Below are positions 43,810-53,892 of a stretch of 64,000 nt of DNA, one piece after another (position 1 is the stretch's first letter; every line of letters starts with the position of its first letter). Location of the stretch: positions 1,178,001 to 1,242,000 of the forward strand of contig NZ_JAPELY010000001.1 in the NCBI RefSeq assembly GCF_026343295.1, read 5' to 3'. The notes under the pieces are model-generated. The model worked only from the letters and a program-made list of their open reading frames with translations. It searched no databases and had not been told where the DNA came from. This DNA comes from Streptomyces sp. NBC_00083. Lineage in GTDB: Bacteria > Actinomycetota > Actinomycetes > Streptomycetales > Streptomycetaceae. The position numbers and the translations under genes are program-made.

Positions 43810-46539
43810 CTACGCGTCGCCGCCCGCCGCCCCCGGGTCGGCCGAGGCGACGTCCAGCAGCCGGTAGCGGTCGACCGCCTGCTTGAGCGCCGACCGGTCG
43901 ACCTTCCCCTCGCGGGCCAGCTCCGTGAGGACGGACAGCACGATCGACTGCGCGTCGATGTGGAAGAAGCGCCGCGCCGCACCCCGCGTGTCCGCGAAGC
44001 CGAACCCGTCCGCGCCGAGCGACTGGTACGTGCCCGGCACCCAACGCGCGATCTGGTCGGGAACGGCCCGCATCCAGTCGGAGACGGCCACGAACGGACC
44101 CTGCGCACCCTGGAGCTTGCGCGTCACATACGGGACGCGCTGCTCCTCCTCGGGGTGCAGCAGGTTGTGCTCCTCCACCGCCACGGCCTCGCGGCGCAGC
44201 TCGTTCCAGGAGGTCGCGGACCAGACGTCGGCCCGTACGTTCCACTCCTCGGCGAGGATCCGCTGCGCCTCGACGGCCCACGGCACGGCCACGCCGGACG
44301 CCATGATCTGCGCCGGGATGGCTCCCGCCGTGCCCGGGGCGAAGCGGTGGATGCCCTTGAGGATGCCCTCGACATCGACGTCGGCCGGCTCCGCCGGGTG
44401 CTGGATCGGCTCGTTGTAGACGGTGAGGTAGTAGAAGACGTCCTCACTCTCGGGCCCGTACATCCGGCGCAGACCGTCCTGGACGATGTGCGCGATCTCG
44501 TAGCCGAACGCGGGGTCGTAGGCGACACAGGCCGGGTTGGTCGAGGCGAGCAGCTGCGAGTGCCCGTCCGCGTGCTGCAGACCCTCACCGGTCAGCGTCG
44601 TCCGGCCCGCGGTCGCGCCGAGCACGAAGCCGCGCGCCAGCTGGTCGGCCATCTGCCAGAACTGGTCGCCGGTGCGCTGGAACCCGAACATCGAGTAGAA
44701 GACGTACACCGGGATCAGCGGCTCGCCGTGCGTGGCGTACGCCGAACCCGCGGCGATCAGCGACGCGGTGCAGCCGGCCTCGGAGATGCCGTCGTGCAGC
44801 ATCTGCCCGGTCGGCGACTCCTTGTAGGCGAGCAGCAGTTCGCGGTCGACCGCCTCGTACTGCTGGCCCAGCGGGTTGTAGATCTTGGCGCTCGGGAAGA
44901 ACGCGTCCATGCCGAAGGTGCGGTACTCGTCGGGCGCGATCAGCACGAACCGCTTGCCGATCTCCTTGTCCCGCATCAGGTCCTTCAGGATGCGGACGAA
45001 CGCCATCGTCGTGGCGATCGACTGCTGGCCCGAGCCCTTCTTGGCGACCGCGTACGTCTTGTCCTCGGGCAGCGCCAGCGGCTTCGAGCGCACCACACGG
45101 GTCGGCACGTAGCCGCCGAGCCCGAGCCGGCGGTCGTGCATGTACTGGATCTCCTCGGACTTGCGCCCGGGGTGGTAGTACGGCGGCGCGCCGGACTCCA
45201 GCTCCTGGTCCGTGATCGGGATGTGCAGCCGGTCCCGGAAGCCCTTGAGGTCGTCGACCGTCAGCTTCTTCATCTGGTGGGTCGCGTTGCGGCCCTCGAA
45301 GTTCGGGCCGAGCGTCCAGCCCTTGACGGTGTGGGCGAGGATCACGGTCGGCTGGCCCTTGTGGGCCTTGGCCGCCGAGAACGCCGCGAAGATCTTCTTG
45401 TGGTCGTGGCCGCCGCGCCCCAGGTGCAGGATCTGCTGATCGGTCATGCCCTCGACCATGGCGCGCAGCCGCTGGTCGTCGCCGAAGAAGTGGTCGCGGA
45501 TGTAGCCGCCGGTCTCGGTGGCGTACGTCTGGAACTGGCCGTCCGGCGTGGTGTTCATCCGGTTGACCAGGATGCCGTCGCGGTCCTGGGCCAGCAGCGG
45601 GTCCCAACTGCGGTCCCAGATCAGCTTGATGACGTTCCATCCGGCGCCGCGGAACTGCGACTCCAGCTCCTGGATGATCTTGCCGTTGCCGCGCACCGGG
45701 CCGTCGAGGCGCTGGAGGTTGCAGTTGACGACGAAGGTCAGGTTGTCCAGGTTCTCGCGGGCCGCGATGGAGAGCTGGCCGAGCGACTCGGGCTCGTCCA
45801 TCTCGCCGTCGCCGAGGAAGGCCCACACGTGCGAGTTGGAGGTGTCGGCGATGCCGCGCGCCTCCATGTAGCGGTTCATCCGGGCCTGGTAGATCGCGCC
45901 GAGCGGGCCGAGGCCCATCGAGACGGTCGGGAACTCCCAGAAGTCCGGCATGAGCCGCGGGTGCGGATACGACGAGAGGCCGTAGGGGGCCTTCGACTTC
46001 TCCTGGCGGAAGGCGTCGAGCTGCTGCTCGCTGAGCCGGTCGAGCAGGAAGGCGCGGGCGTAGATGCCGGGCGAGGCGTGGCCCTGGAAGAAGATCTGGT
46101 CGCCGCCGTCCTCCTCCTTGCCGCGGAAGAAGTGGTTGAAGCCCACGTCGTACAGCGAGGCGGAGGAGGCGAAGGTCGCGATGTGTCCGCCGACGCCGAT
46201 GCCGGGGCGCTGGGCCCGTGACACCATCACGGCCGCGTTCCAGCGGGTCGCGTTGAGGACCTTGCGCTCGATCTCCTCGTTGCCGGGGAAGAACGGCTCG
46301 TCCTTGGTGGCGATCGTGTTGACATAGTCCGAGCTGCGCATCTCGGGCACGGCCACGCGCTTCTCGCGGGCCCGCTCGATCAGCCGGAGCATCAGATAGC
46401 GGGCCCGTTCCCGGCCGCGTTCGTCGACGGCGGCGTCCAGGGAGTCGAGCCACTCCTGGGTCTCTTCGGGATCGAAGTCCGGGACCTGGCTCGGCAGGCC
46501 GCCAATGATGATCGGGTTGCGATCGGATCCGGAAGCCAC
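43810..46539 (-). CDS. aceE: Pyruvate dehydrogenase E1 component, homodimeric type
   Basis: 909 aa, the usual length for single-chain E1. The thiamine diphosphate motif is at about 243-275 ([20 protein letters not shown]... NCNLQ). The active-site His region is [21 protein letters not shown] (118-138). It decarboxylates pyruvate and loads the acetyl group on E2 lipoyl domains. E2 and E3 genes are not adjacent. The GTG at 46539 has AAGGA about 6 nt upstream. The 46540-46978 gap holds no convincing ORF. It contains the inverted repeat CTGAG-N6-CTCAG (46629-46644), which could be an operator. Confidence 0.96.
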   Translation of the reverse strand: MASGSDRNPIIIGGLPSQVPDFDPEETQEWLDSLDAAVDERGRERARYLMLRLIERAREKRVAVPEMRSSDYVNTIATKDEPFFPGNEEIERKVLNATRWNAAVMVSRAQRPGIGVGGHIATFASSASLYDVGFNHFFRGKEEDGGDQIFFQGHASPGIYARAFLLDRLSEQQLDAFRQEKSKAPYGLSSYPHPRLMPDFWEFPTVSMGLGPLGAIYQARMNRYMEARGIADTSNSHVWAFLGDGEMDEPESLGQLSIAARENLDNLTFVVNCNLQRLDGPVRGNGKIIQELESQFRGAGWNVIKLIWDRSWDPLLAQDRDGILVNRMNTTPDGQFQTYATETGGYIRDHFFGDDQRLRAMVEGMTDQQILHLGRGGHDHKKIFAAFSAAKAHKGQPTVILAHTVKGWTLGPNFEGRNATHQMKKLTVDDLKGFRDRLHIPITDQELESGAPPYYHPGRKSEEIQYMHDRRLGLGGYVPTRVVRSKPLALPEDKTYAVAKKGSGQQSIATTMAFVRILKDLMRDKEIGKRFVLIAPDEYRTFGMDAFFPSAKIYNPLGQQYEAVDRELLLAYKESPTGQMLHDGISEAGCTASLIAAGSAYATHGEPLIPVYVFYSMFGFQRTGDQFWQMADQLARGFVLGATAGRTTLTGEGLQHADGHSQLLASTNPACVAYDPAFGYEIAHIVQDGLRRMYGPESEDVFYYLTVYNEPIQHPAEPADVDVEGILKGIHRFAPGTAGAIPAQIMASGVAVPWAVEAQRILAEEWNVRADVWSATSWNELRREAVAVEEHNLLHPEEEQRVPYVTRKLQGAQGPFVAVSDWMRAVPDQIARWVPGTYQSLGADGFGFADTRGAARRFFHIDAQSIVLSVLTELAREGKVDRSALKQAVDRYRLLDVASADPGAAGGDA

Positions 46540-46978
46540 GCTGTTCCTTCACTGTCGGGGGATGCGGAAGACAGCCAATTCTGCGCCGCATCCCATCGTG
46601 TACCGCTGGGGCGCAAACGTCATCTCTACTGAGAGGTAACTCAGAGGCAACCGTCACCGGAGCAGGAAGTAGGCTCAGGGCCTGGACGGGTCGGGCCAAA
46701 TCGCAACCTTACGCTCAACCCGGCCATCAGTTCCCGAAGGGTGTTCGGCCCCGAATGGAGTACCCGGAAGAACAGAACGGCACAAACAGTCACCAATGGT
46801 GTGGGATGAATCACCGACGGGGATGCGGATTCCCCTGAACACGGCCACACTGGCCCCCAAAGGGCGGGTTCGGGTGCCGGGTACTTGCGAGATTCGTCCC
46901 GCCCGTGTGGACTACGCCCCATGCCACGCGTATGCGCGAGGCTGCAGAACTTACCGAATCAAGATCAGGAGGCAAGCC

Positions 46979-47401
46979 GTGAGCGCGACCGCGGACCACG
47001 CGGAGGAGCGGACCAACCCGGCCATGAGGCTGGGGTTCGAGCCCGGACAGGTGGTCCAGGAGATCGGTTACGACGAAGACGTCGACCAGGATCTCCGCGA
47101 GGGCATCGAGTCCATTATTGGCCAGGACCTCGTCGACGAGGAGTATGACGACACAGCTGACGTCGTGGTGCTCTGGTTCCGGGACGAGGACGGCGACCTT
47201 ACGGACGCCCTGGTGGACGCCATCGGTCTCCTTGAGGACGGTGGCGCTGTGCTGCTGCTGACCCCGAAGACCGGCCGGGACGGGTACGTCGAGCCCAGCG
47301 ACGTCAACGACGCCGCGCAGACGGCCGGCCTGTCGGCGGCCAAGAGCGTCAGCGTCGGGAAGGACTGGTCGGGCACGCGCCTGAAGTCCCCCAAGCGCTG
47401 A
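46979..47401 (+). CDS. DUF3052 family protein
   Basis: 140 aa, acidic and compact. The family pattern is MRLGFEPGQVVQEIGYDEDVDQDLREGIESIIG, then DVVVLWFRDEDGDLTDALVDAIGLLEDGGAVLLLTPK. No membrane segment. The GTG at 46979 has an excellent AGGAGG 7 nt upstream. Function unknown. It is divergent from aceE, an order conserved in Streptomyces from memory. A very strong terminator follows. Confidence 0.92.
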   Translation: MSATADHAEERTNPAMRLGFEPGQVVQEIGYDEDVDQDLREGIESIIGQDLVDEEYDDTADVVVLWFRDEDGDLTDALVDAIGLLEDGGAVLLLTPKTGRDGYVEPSDVNDAAQTAGLSAAKSVSVGKDWSGTRLKSPKR

Positions 47402-47416
47402 TCCCTCCTCACGCCC

Positions 47417-47456
47417 CACAGGGCCCCCTCAGGCAGCAGCCTGAGGGGGCCCTGTG
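47417..47456 (+). terminator. Very strong terminator after the DUF3052 gene
   Basis: A perfect 18-bp stem (47417-47434 with 47439-47456) around a 4-nt AGCA loop. Confidence 0.85.
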
Positions 47457-47516
47457 CATGGCGGGGTGCGTAGGGTGGGTGTCACCAGATCGGCCCATTG
47501 AAGGGAAGGCGTTTCC

Positions 47517-47975
47517 ATGGCTATCGAGGTCGGCACCAAGGCCCCGGAGTTCGAGCTCAAGGACAACCACGGCCGGACCGTGAAGCTCAGCGACTTCCGC
47601 GGCGAGAAGAACGTGGTGCTGCTCTTCTACCCGTTCGCCTTCACCGGCGTCTGCACGGGCGAGCTGTGCGAACTGCGCGACAACCTGCCGAAGTTCGTCA
47701 ACGACGACACCCAGCTGCTCGCCGTCTCCAACGACTCCATCCACACCCTGCGCGTCTTCGCCGAGCAGGAGGGCCTGGAGTACCCGCTGGTCTCCGACTT
47801 CTGGCCGCACGGCGAGGTGAGCCGCTCCTACGGCGTCTTCGACGAGGACAAGGGCTGCGCGGTGCGCGGCACCTTCATCATCGACAAGGAGGGTGTGGTC
47901 CGCTGGACCGTAGTGAACGGTCTTCCGGACGCCCGCGACCTCGACGAGTACCTCAAGGCGCTCGACACCATCTGA
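47517..47975 (+). CDS. Peroxiredoxin, AhpE-like with an additional PrxQ-spaced Cys
   Basis: 152 aa thioredoxin fold. The peroxidatic Cys46 is in [19 protein letters not shown]. AhpE of Mycobacterium has PLAFTGICQGEL without a second Cys; here Cys51 gives a C-x4-C spacing as in PrxQ/BCP. A third Cys is at 114. Likely reduces peroxides in the cytoplasm. The ATG at 47517 follows GGAAGG. A TAGGGT box lies about 40 bp upstream. It stands at the head of the Ter region and is probably transcribed separately. Confidence 0.92.
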   Translation: MAIEVGTKAPEFELKDNHGRTVKLSDFRGEKNVVLLFYPFAFTGVCTGELCELRDNLPKFVNDDTQLLAVSNDSIHTLRVFAEQEGLEYPLVSDFWPHGEVSRSYGVFDEDKGCAVRGTFIIDKEGVVRWTVVNGLPDARDLDEYLKALDTI

Positions 47976-48140
47976 GGCCACGGCACCCGGTCCCGACGCA
48001 CGGCCGACACCCTGGTCGCCGTTCGGCCGAATCGTCTGTTTGACCCGGGAACCGGTCACTAGGATCCATTCGTTGATCCGATGCCAACGCACGACGGGGA
48101 CGCTGACCAGGCTTGCCCCCTCACACCATTGGGAGGACTC

Positions 48141-48716
48141 GTGGGAGTCAGCCTCAGCAAGGGCGGAAACGTCTCGCTGACCAAGGCCGCCCCCAACCTG
48201 ACCGCGGTCATCGTCGGTCTGGGATGGGACGCACGCACCACCACCGGGGGTGACTTCGACCTGGACGCCAGTGCCCTGCTGACCAACGACCAGGGCAAGG
48301 TCACCAACGACTCGAACTTCGTGTTCTTCAACAACCTCAAGAGCCCCGACGGCTCCGTCGAGCACACCGGTGACAACCTCACCGGTGAGGGCGAGGGCGA
48401 CGACGAGGTCATCAAGGTGAACCTGGCCGGAGTCCCGGCTGACGTCGCCAAGATCGTCTTCCCGGTCTCGATCTACGAGGCCGAGAGCCGCCAGCAGTCC
48501 TTCGGCCAGGTGCGCAACGCCTACATCCGCGTCGTGAACCAGGCCGACAACTCCGAGCTGGCCCGTTACGACCTGAGCGAGGACGCCTCGACGGAGACCG
48601 CGATGGTCTTCGGCGAGCTGTACCGCAACGGCGCGGAGTGGAAGTTCCGCGCCATCGGCCAGGGCTACGCCTCGGGCCTGCGCGGCATCGCGCAGGACTT
48701 CGGCGTCAACGTCTGA
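48141..48716 (+). CDS. terD: TerD family protein (copy 1)
   Basis: 191 aa, the standard TerD length. Conserved parts: [19 protein letters not shown] at the start, GWDART and [23 protein letters not shown] (likely calcium-binding acidic loop), [18 protein letters not shown], and [14 protein letters not shown]. TerD proteins bind calcium and are linked to tellurite, oxidative and other stress and to Streptomyces development. The GTG at 48141 has GGGAGG 4-5 nt upstream. A -10-like TAGGAT lies at about 48061. A hairpin separates it from the next copy. Confidence 0.95.
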   Translation: MGVSLSKGGNVSLTKAAPNLTAVIVGLGWDARTTTGGDFDLDASALLTNDQGKVTNDSNFVFFNNLKSPDGSVEHTGDNLTGEGEGDDEVIKVNLAGVPADVAKIVFPVSIYEAESRQQSFGQVRNAYIRVVNQADNSELARYDLSEDASTETAMVFGELYRNGAEWKFRAIGQGYASGLRGIAQDFGVNV

Positions 48717-48752
48717 GCCGACCCGCTCTTCCGTCCGGCGCCGCACCCCTGT

Positions 48753-48787
48753 GGTGCGGCGCCGGACGCGCTCACCACTTGTTCCAC
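48753..48787 (+). terminator. Hairpin between the two terD copies
   Basis: Perfect 15-bp stem GTCCGGCGCCGCACC / GGTGCGGCGCCGGAC with a CCTGT loop. No T-run, so it may reduce rather than stop read-through from terD copy 1 into copy 2. Confidence 0.7.
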
Positions 48788-48807
48788 TTCTCGGGGAGGA
48801 CACGATC

Positions 48808-49383
48808 ATGGGCGTCACGCTCGCCAAGGGGGGCAATGTCTCCCTCTCCAAGGCCGCACCGAACCTCACCCAGGTGCTCGTCGGTCTCGGCTGGGACGCG
48901 CGCTCCACCACCGGAGCCGACTTCGACCTCGACGCCAGCGCCCTGCTGTGCGCCAACGGACGGGTGCTCGGCGACGAGTACTTCGTCTTCTACAACAACC
49001 TCAAGAGCCCCGAGGGCTCCGTCGAGCACACCGGTGACAACTTGACGGGTGAGGGCGAGGGTGACGACGAGTCGCTGATCGTCGACCTGACGCAGGTCCC
49101 GGCCGGCTGCGACAAGATCGTCTTCCCGGTGTCCATCCACGACGCGGACAACCGCGGCCAGACGTTCGGCCAGGTGGCCAACGCGTTCATCCGCGTGGTC
49201 AACCAGGCCGACGGCCAGGAGCTGGCCCGCTACGACCTGAGCGAGGACGCCTCGACGGAGACCGCGATGATCTTCGGCGAGCTGTACCGCTACGGCGGCG
49301 AGTGGAAGTTCCGGGCCGTGGGCCAGGGGTACGCATCGGGGTTGCGGGGCATCGCTCTAGACTTCGGGGTCAACGTCTCCTAA
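48808..49383 (+). CDS. terD: TerD family protein (copy 2)
   Basis: 191 aa, closely similar to copy 1 along the whole length, so the pair arose by tandem duplication. It keeps [23 protein letters not shown] and the C-terminal [18 protein letters not shown]. Differences cluster after residue 45 ([18 protein letters not shown]), where it gains Cys residues. ATG at 48808 follows GGGGAGGA. Confidence 0.95.
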   Translation: MGVTLAKGGNVSLSKAAPNLTQVLVGLGWDARSTTGADFDLDASALLCANGRVLGDEYFVFYNNLKSPEGSVEHTGDNLTGEGEGDDESLIVDLTQVPAGCDKIVFPVSIHDADNRGQTFGQVANAFIRVVNQADGQELARYDLSEDASTETAMIFGELYRYGGEWKFRAVGQGYASGLRGIALDFGVNVS

Positions 49384-49542
49384 AGAGATCGCCCGGATGC
49401 CTTCAAATCGAGTGCCGTCGGGGCGGTCCCTGCCGGGGGTCCGGGGGTCCTCCTCCGGGAGACAGCAGCGTCAAGCCGTGCGCGGTGCGGGGGGAGACCC
49501 GCTCTACGTGGGGTCGGCCCGCTCTACACGATGGGGAAGTCA

Positions 49543-50685
49543 GTGCTTCTGAAAACCTTCGGCTGGTCATTCGTGATCACCGCGATCGGCTTGGCCCTGG
49601 CCGTGCTCTACGACGGCTGGACAGCGCTCGGGGTCGTCGCCATCCTGGCGGTCCTCGAAATCTCGCTGTCCTTCGACAACGCGGTGGTCAACGCCGGAAT
49701 CCTGAAGAAGATGAATGCCTTCTGGCAGAAGATCTTCCTCACGGTCGGCGTCCTGATCGCCGTGTTCGGCATGCGCCTGCTCTTCCCCGTCGTCATCGTG
49801 GCCATCAGCGCCAAGATCGGCCCCATCGACGCCGTCGACCTGGCGCTCAACGACGCCGACCGCTACCAGCAGCTGGTGACCGACGCACACCCGTCGATCG
49901 CCGCCTTCGGTGGCATGTTCCTGTTCATGATCTTCCTCGACTTCATCTTCGAGGACCGTGACATCAAGTGGCTCGCGTGGCTGGAGCGCCCGCTGGCCAA
50001 GCTCGGCAAGATCGACATGCTGTCGGTCTGCATCGCGCTGATCGCGCTGCTCGTCGCGTCCATGACGGTCGCCACCCACGCCCACCAGCACGGCGGCGGA
50101 CACGTCGACAAGGCGCAGACGGTCCTGATCTCCGGTATCGCCGGCCTCATCACCTACCTCGTCGTCGGCGGCCTCTCCGGCTACTTCGAGAACCGTCTCG
50201 AAGAGGACGAGGAGCGCGAGCACGAGCAGGAGGAGGAGGCCAGGCGCACCGGCAGCAAGGTGTCCGCCGTGGCCATGGCTGGCAAGGCCGCCTTCTTCAT
50301 GTTCCTCTACCTGGAGGTCCTGGACGCGTCGTTCTCCTTCGACGGCGTGATCGGCGCCTTCGCCATCACCAACGACATCGTCCTGATGGCGCTCGGCCTG
50401 GGCATCGGCGCGATGTACGTACGGTCGCTCACCGTCTACCTGGTCCGCCAGGGCACCCTGGACGACTACGTCTACCTGGAGCACGGAGCGCACTACGCGA
50501 TCGGTGCGCTGGCCGTGATTCTGCTCGTCACCATCCAGTACGAGATCAACGACGTGATCACGGGTCTGGTCGGCGTGGTCCTCATCGCCTGGTCCTTCCT
50601 GTCCTCCGTGCGCCGCAACCGCCGCATCGAGGCCGCCGGCGGCGAGGACGCGGGCGACCGGGCGGAAGTGGGCTCCGGGGTGTGA
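49543..50685 (+). CDS. DUF475/TerC-superfamily integral membrane protein
   Basis: 380 aa (384 if the ATG at 49531 is used). About nine hydrophobic segments are seen. Two TerC-like acidic motifs lie in the membrane: LEISLSFDNAVVNAGIL near the N-terminus and DASFSFDGVIGAFAIT near residue 260; they are probably metal-binding. A charged loop (EEDEEREHEQEEEARR) and a His-rich loop (THAHQHGGGHVD) face the aqueous side. TerC-type proteins are linked to metal efflux and Ter complexes. GTG 49543 was preferred because GGGGA lies 5 nt upstream. A strong terminator follows. Confidence 0.9.
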   Translation: MLLKTFGWSFVITAIGLALAVLYDGWTALGVVAILAVLEISLSFDNAVVNAGILKKMNAFWQKIFLTVGVLIAVFGMRLLFPVVIVAISAKIGPIDAVDLALNDADRYQQLVTDAHPSIAAFGGMFLFMIFLDFIFEDRDIKWLAWLERPLAKLGKIDMLSVCIALIALLVASMTVATHAHQHGGGHVDKAQTVLISGIAGLITYLVVGGLSGYFENRLEEDEEREHEQEEEARRTGSKVSAVAMAGKAAFFMFLYLEVLDASFSFDGVIGAFAITNDIVLMALGLGIGAMYVRSLTVYLVRQGTLDDYVYLEHGAHYAIGALAVILLVTIQYEINDVITGLVGVVLIAWSFLSSVRRNRRIEAAGGEDAGDRAEVGSGV

Positions 50686-50746
50686 CCCCGGTGCTTCCGG
50701 AGCGCACGCCCCGGGGCGTGTGATCCGGCTCCGAATGAGGAACGCT

Positions 50747-50795
50747 CTCTGCGGGGCGGCCACGAGGCTTCGGCCTCACCGGCCGCCCCGCAGAG
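50747..50795 (+). terminator. Two-level hairpin terminator after the DUF475 gene
   Basis: CTCTGCGGGGCGGCC (50747-50761) pairs perfectly with GGCCGCCCCGCAGAG (50781-50795). Inside lies a second stem GAGGC-TTCG-GCCTC. Confidence 0.85.
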
Positions 50796-50879
50796 CTGTA
50801 CGCGGAAGGAAGTCGTGCCGGCGGACCACCGCCGGCGCTGGTGTGCGGGGACAGTTCACGGACCTATGGGGTGGGGGCA

Positions 50880-51617
50880 ATGGCGTTCTGGGACGGCCTG
50901 TGGCGAGGCAGGGCCTCACAGTTCGACTCGGGCAGCGCGGCGACCAACACGATCGAGCTGACCCGACGGCACAACACGGTCTCGCTCGGCAAGCAGGGTG
51001 CCAACACCGGCAGCCTGCGCGTCAACCTGTCGTGGCGGATGCGCACCTCGGACTTCGGGGGCAAGCCCGAGCAGAGCGGACGGCTGCTGCGCCACCCGCT
51101 CCAGTTCTTCAAGCCGGAGATGGTCCAGGGCCACACCCAGTCCATGGTCAACGTCGACCTCGACCTGGGCTGCCTCTACGAACTCCAGGACGGCACCAAG
51201 GGCGTGGTCCAGCCGCTCGGCAACTTCCTGGGCGCCACCAACAAGCCGCCCTACGTGGAGTGCAGCGGAGACGACCGCTTCGGTTCGGCCTCCGGCGAGA
51301 CGGTCTTCGTCAACCTCGACCACCGGGACGAGATAAAGCGGCTGCTGATCTTCGTCTACATCTACGACCAGACCCCGGCCTTCGACCGCACCCACGCCAA
51401 GGTGACGCTCTACCCGAGCAACGGCCCGCGCATCGAGATCGAGCTCGACGAGCGCGCCCCCGAGGCCCGCTCCTGCGCCGTGGTCTCCATCGAGAACATC
51501 AAGGGCGACATGGTGGTGCGCCGCGAGGTGAAGTTCGTGTACGGCTTCCAGGCCGAGCTGGACCGCCTGTACGGCTGGGGCCTCCAGTGGGGCCGCGGCT
51601 ACAAGACCAAGGCCTGA
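50880..51617 (+). CDS. TerA/TerD-like stress protein, larger form
   Basis: 245 aa. A TerD-like beta-sandwich is recognisable (VNVDLDLGCLYELQDGTKGVVQPLGN, then SGDDRFGSASGETVFVNLD, then KRLLIFVYIYDQ). The calcium-loop motifs of the short TerD proteins are changed, and the N-terminal 50 residues (FWDGLWRGRASQFDSG) are unique. The C-terminus has KFVYGFQAELDRLYGWGLQWGRG. It fits the TerA-like subgroup of Ter proteins. The ATG at 50880 follows a G-rich site. Its adjacency to DUF475 and TerD genes supports a joint membrane-associated role. Confidence 0.85.
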   Translation: MAFWDGLWRGRASQFDSGSAATNTIELTRRHNTVSLGKQGANTGSLRVNLSWRMRTSDFGGKPEQSGRLLRHPLQFFKPEMVQGHTQSMVNVDLDLGCLYELQDGTKGVVQPLGNFLGATNKPPYVECSGDDRFGSASGETVFVNLDHRDEIKRLLIFVYIYDQTPAFDRTHAKVTLYPSNGPRIEIELDERAPEARSCAVVSIENIKGDMVVRREVKFVYGFQAELDRLYGWGLQWGRGYKTKA

Positions 51618-51641
51618 GCCGCGCCGCCCGCGCGCCGGTCC

Positions 51642-52427
51642 CTACGGGCGGATGAACTGCGGCCCCATGGGCGGCAGTACGAACGTGGGGTCCGGCGTCG
51701 GCGCCGGCACGGCGACGCCCTGCGGGTAGCCGTACGCGGGCTGCGGCGAGGTCGGCTGCGGATAGCCGTAGGCCGGCGGCTGCGCCGGGGGAGCGGGGTG
51801 CGGATAGCCGTACGCGGGCTGGGCGGCCTGCTGCGGCAGCGGCTGCGGCACGGACGGCGCGCTCGGCGCACCGGCAGCGCCCTCGCCGTCGTCCACCGAG
51901 ATGCCGTACTCGGTGGCCAGACCCACCAGACCCGTCGGGTAGCCCTGGCCCACCGCGCGGAACTTCCACCCGTCGCCGCGGCGGTACAGCTCGCCGCAGA
52001 TGATCGCGGTCTCCTCGCCGGTCTCCGGCTTCACGTCGAACAGCGCGAGCGGCTCCCCGCCCGACACCGCCGCGTCGAACAGCAGGATCCGCAGGTCGCG
52101 GACGGCGCGGAAGGTCGCCCCGTCCGACGAGGCGGTGATCAGCACCCGGTCGACGGACCGGTCGAGCGCCGCGAGATCGGCCTCGACGGTGTCGGTGAGG
52201 CCCTCCACCACCCGCTTCTTCGGCAGCCTGCGCACCAGTCCGGAGGGGTGGCGCGGCTGGTTGTAGAAGACGAAGTCCTCGTCGGAACGCACCCGGCCGT
52301 CGGCGGCGAGCAGCAGCGCCGAGGCATCCACGTCCGGGATGTCGGCGCCGGGCGACCAGCGGAGCACCGCCCGTACGGCCGGGGCGTCCAGCGGGACGTT
52401 CGATCCCTTCAGCATCGCGTGCGTCAT
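51642..52427 (-). CDS. TerD-domain protein with Pro/Tyr-rich repeat tail
   Basis: 261 aa. Residues 1-180 form a divergent TerD domain ([47 protein letters not shown]). The calcium-loop motif GDNLTG is missing. The last 75 residues carry repeated AYGYP units separated by Pro/Gln/Ala, similar in style to proteins that mediate protein-protein contacts. It is the only Ter gene on the minus strand here and is divergent from the CitE-like gene. ATG 52427 was chosen by its AGGA site; 52436 is possible. Confidence 0.85.
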   Translation of the reverse strand: MTHAMLKGSNVPLDAPAVRAVLRWSPGADIPDVDASALLLAADGRVRSDEDFVFYNQPRHPSGLVRRLPKKRVVEGLTDTVEADLAALDRSVDRVLITASSDGATFRAVRDLRILLFDAAVSGGEPLALFDVKPETGEETAIICGELYRRGDGWKFRAVGQGYPTGLVGLATEYGISVDDGEGAAGAPSAPSVPQPLPQQAAQPAYGYPHPAPPAQPPAYGYPQPTSPQPAYGYPQGVAVPAPTPDPTFVLPPMGPQFIRP

Positions 52428-52556
52428 GCCCGTCATCCTGCCTTCCCGCGCCCCCCTCGGACAACGCGGGGCCCGACCGGATCAGTCCCCCGGCGTACGC
52501 ACGAGGCCGACGAGGCGTGCTGATGCAGATGAGTTACCTGAACTTCACGCACTTGG

Positions 52557-52577
52557 GGAACTCTTGACACGTGTTCC
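52557..52577 (+). promoter_or_regulatory. Inverted repeat and -35 hexamer upstream of the CitE-like gene
   Basis: GGAAC (52557-52561) and GTTCC (52573-52577) form a perfect inverted repeat around 11 nt. The spacer includes TTGACA (52564-52569). The position about 60 bp upstream of the gene fits a regulated promoter; the -10 is unclear. Confidence 0.45.
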
Positions 52578-52635
52578 TACGTACTATTACCGGCCACCCA
52601 AATTCTCGGCCGTCCTGGCAGTACGGGGTATGTAT

Positions 52636-53799
52636 ATGCGTCATTTCGGGCACGTCCCGTCGGCTGTGCGGAAGGACCTCTTCCACCAGGAGCCCTGCGA
52701 ATTCACCGCGGGCTCCTCCGCACGCGTGCTGTCGGCCGCCCTGGGCGCAACCCTCTACAGCCCGGCGACCCGGCCGTCCCTCGCCGACGACGTCCTGAAA
52801 CAGGCTCGCCGCGGCGTCGTCTCCATGGTCCTCTGCCTGGAGGACTCGATCGACGACGCCGAGGTCGTGGCCGCCGAGGCCAACCTGGTCCGCCAGTTCG
52901 CCGACCTCGACGCCCGGGGCGAACAGACCCCGCTGCTCTTCGTGCGCGTCCGCGAGCCGCTCCAGATACCGGACCTGGTGCACCGCCTCGGCTCCTCCGC
53001 CCGGCTGCTCAGCGGCTTCGTCCTGCCGAAGTTCACCGAGGAGCGCGGCCTCGCCTTCCTCGAAGCGCTCACCAGCGCCGAGTCCGGGAGCGGGCGCCGC
53101 CTGTTCGCCATGCCGGTCCTCGAATCGCCCGAACTGCTCCACCTGGAGAGCCGCGCCGAGACCCTCGCGGGCATCGCGCGCACCGTGGAGAAGTACCGCG
53201 AGCGGATCCTCGCCCTCCGCCTCGGCGTCACCGACTTCTGCGCCGCCTACGGGCTGCGCCGCTCGCCCGACATGACGGCGTACGACGTCCACATCGTGGC
53301 CGGCGTCATCGCCGACGTGGTCAACATGCTCGGCCGCGCCGACGGCAGCGGCTTCACCATCACCGGCCCCGTATGGGAGTACTTCCGCCTCCAGGAGCGG
53401 ATGTTCAAGCCCCAGCTGCGCCGCAGCCCCTTCCTCGAAGGGCACGCCGAGAAGCTGCGCACCACCCTCATCGAGCACGACCTCGACGGGCTGCTCCGCG
53501 AGATCGAGCTCGACCGGGCCAACGGCCTGCTGGGCAAGACGTGCATCCACCCCTCGCACGTGGTGCCCGTCCACGCCCTCTCGGTGGTCAGCCACGAGGA
53601 GTTCAGCGACGCCCAGGACATCCTGCGCCCCGACCGGGACGGCGGCGGGGTGCTGCGCTCGGCGTACACGAACAAGATGAACGAGGTGAAGCCGCACCGC
53701 GCCTGGGCCGAGCGCACCCTGCTGCGGGCCGAGGTGTTCGGCGTCGCCGCCGAGGACATCGGCTTCGTGGACCTGCTCACGGCGGGCCTCGCGGCATGA
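52636..53799 (+). CDS. CitE-like (HpcH/HpaI) C-C bond lyase of the Ter-associated biosynthetic module
   Basis: 387 aa. The TIM-barrel aldolase signature includes VVSMVLCLEDSIDDAEV (metal-binding Glu/Asp region), PLLFVRVREP, LPKFTEERG and FAMPVLESPELL. It is longer than true CitE (about 300 aa) and has a C-terminal extension. It heads a three-gene plus-strand set with the PRTase-TRSP fusion and the HAD phosphatase. In published analysis of Ter systems (Anantharaman, Iyer and Aravind), a CitE-like enzyme of this kind is part of a predicted pathway to a nucleoside-like metabolite. ATG 52630 is an alternative start. The 52428-52635 gap holds the promoter region. Confidence 0.85.
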   Translation: MRHFGHVPSAVRKDLFHQEPCEFTAGSSARVLSAALGATLYSPATRPSLADDVLKQARRGVVSMVLCLEDSIDDAEVVAAEANLVRQFADLDARGEQTPLLFVRVREPLQIPDLVHRLGSSARLLSGFVLPKFTEERGLAFLEALTSAESGSGRRLFAMPVLESPELLHLESRAETLAGIARTVEKYRERILALRLGVTDFCAAYGLRRSPDMTAYDVHIVAGVIADVVNMLGRADGSGFTITGPVWEYFRLQERMFKPQLRRSPFLEGHAEKLRTTLIEHDLDGLLREIELDRANGLLGKTCIHPSHVVPVHALSVVSHEEFSDAQDILRPDRDGGGVLRSAYTNKMNEVKPHRAWAERTLLRAEVFGVAAEDIGFVDLLTAGLAA

Positions 53800-53892
53800 C
53801 GCGACCAGGAGCAGGCCGCGCCGCCCGGCGAACCAGCGGGACGTCCCAGTGGATCGTCCCGGCAGAACGTCCCAACAGAAAGACACAGCATC

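Noticed and set aside
46641..46922. 93-aa minus-strand ORF upstream of aceE
   Set aside because: Unconvincing composition, no ribosome binding site, and overlap with the control region shared with the DUF3052 gene.
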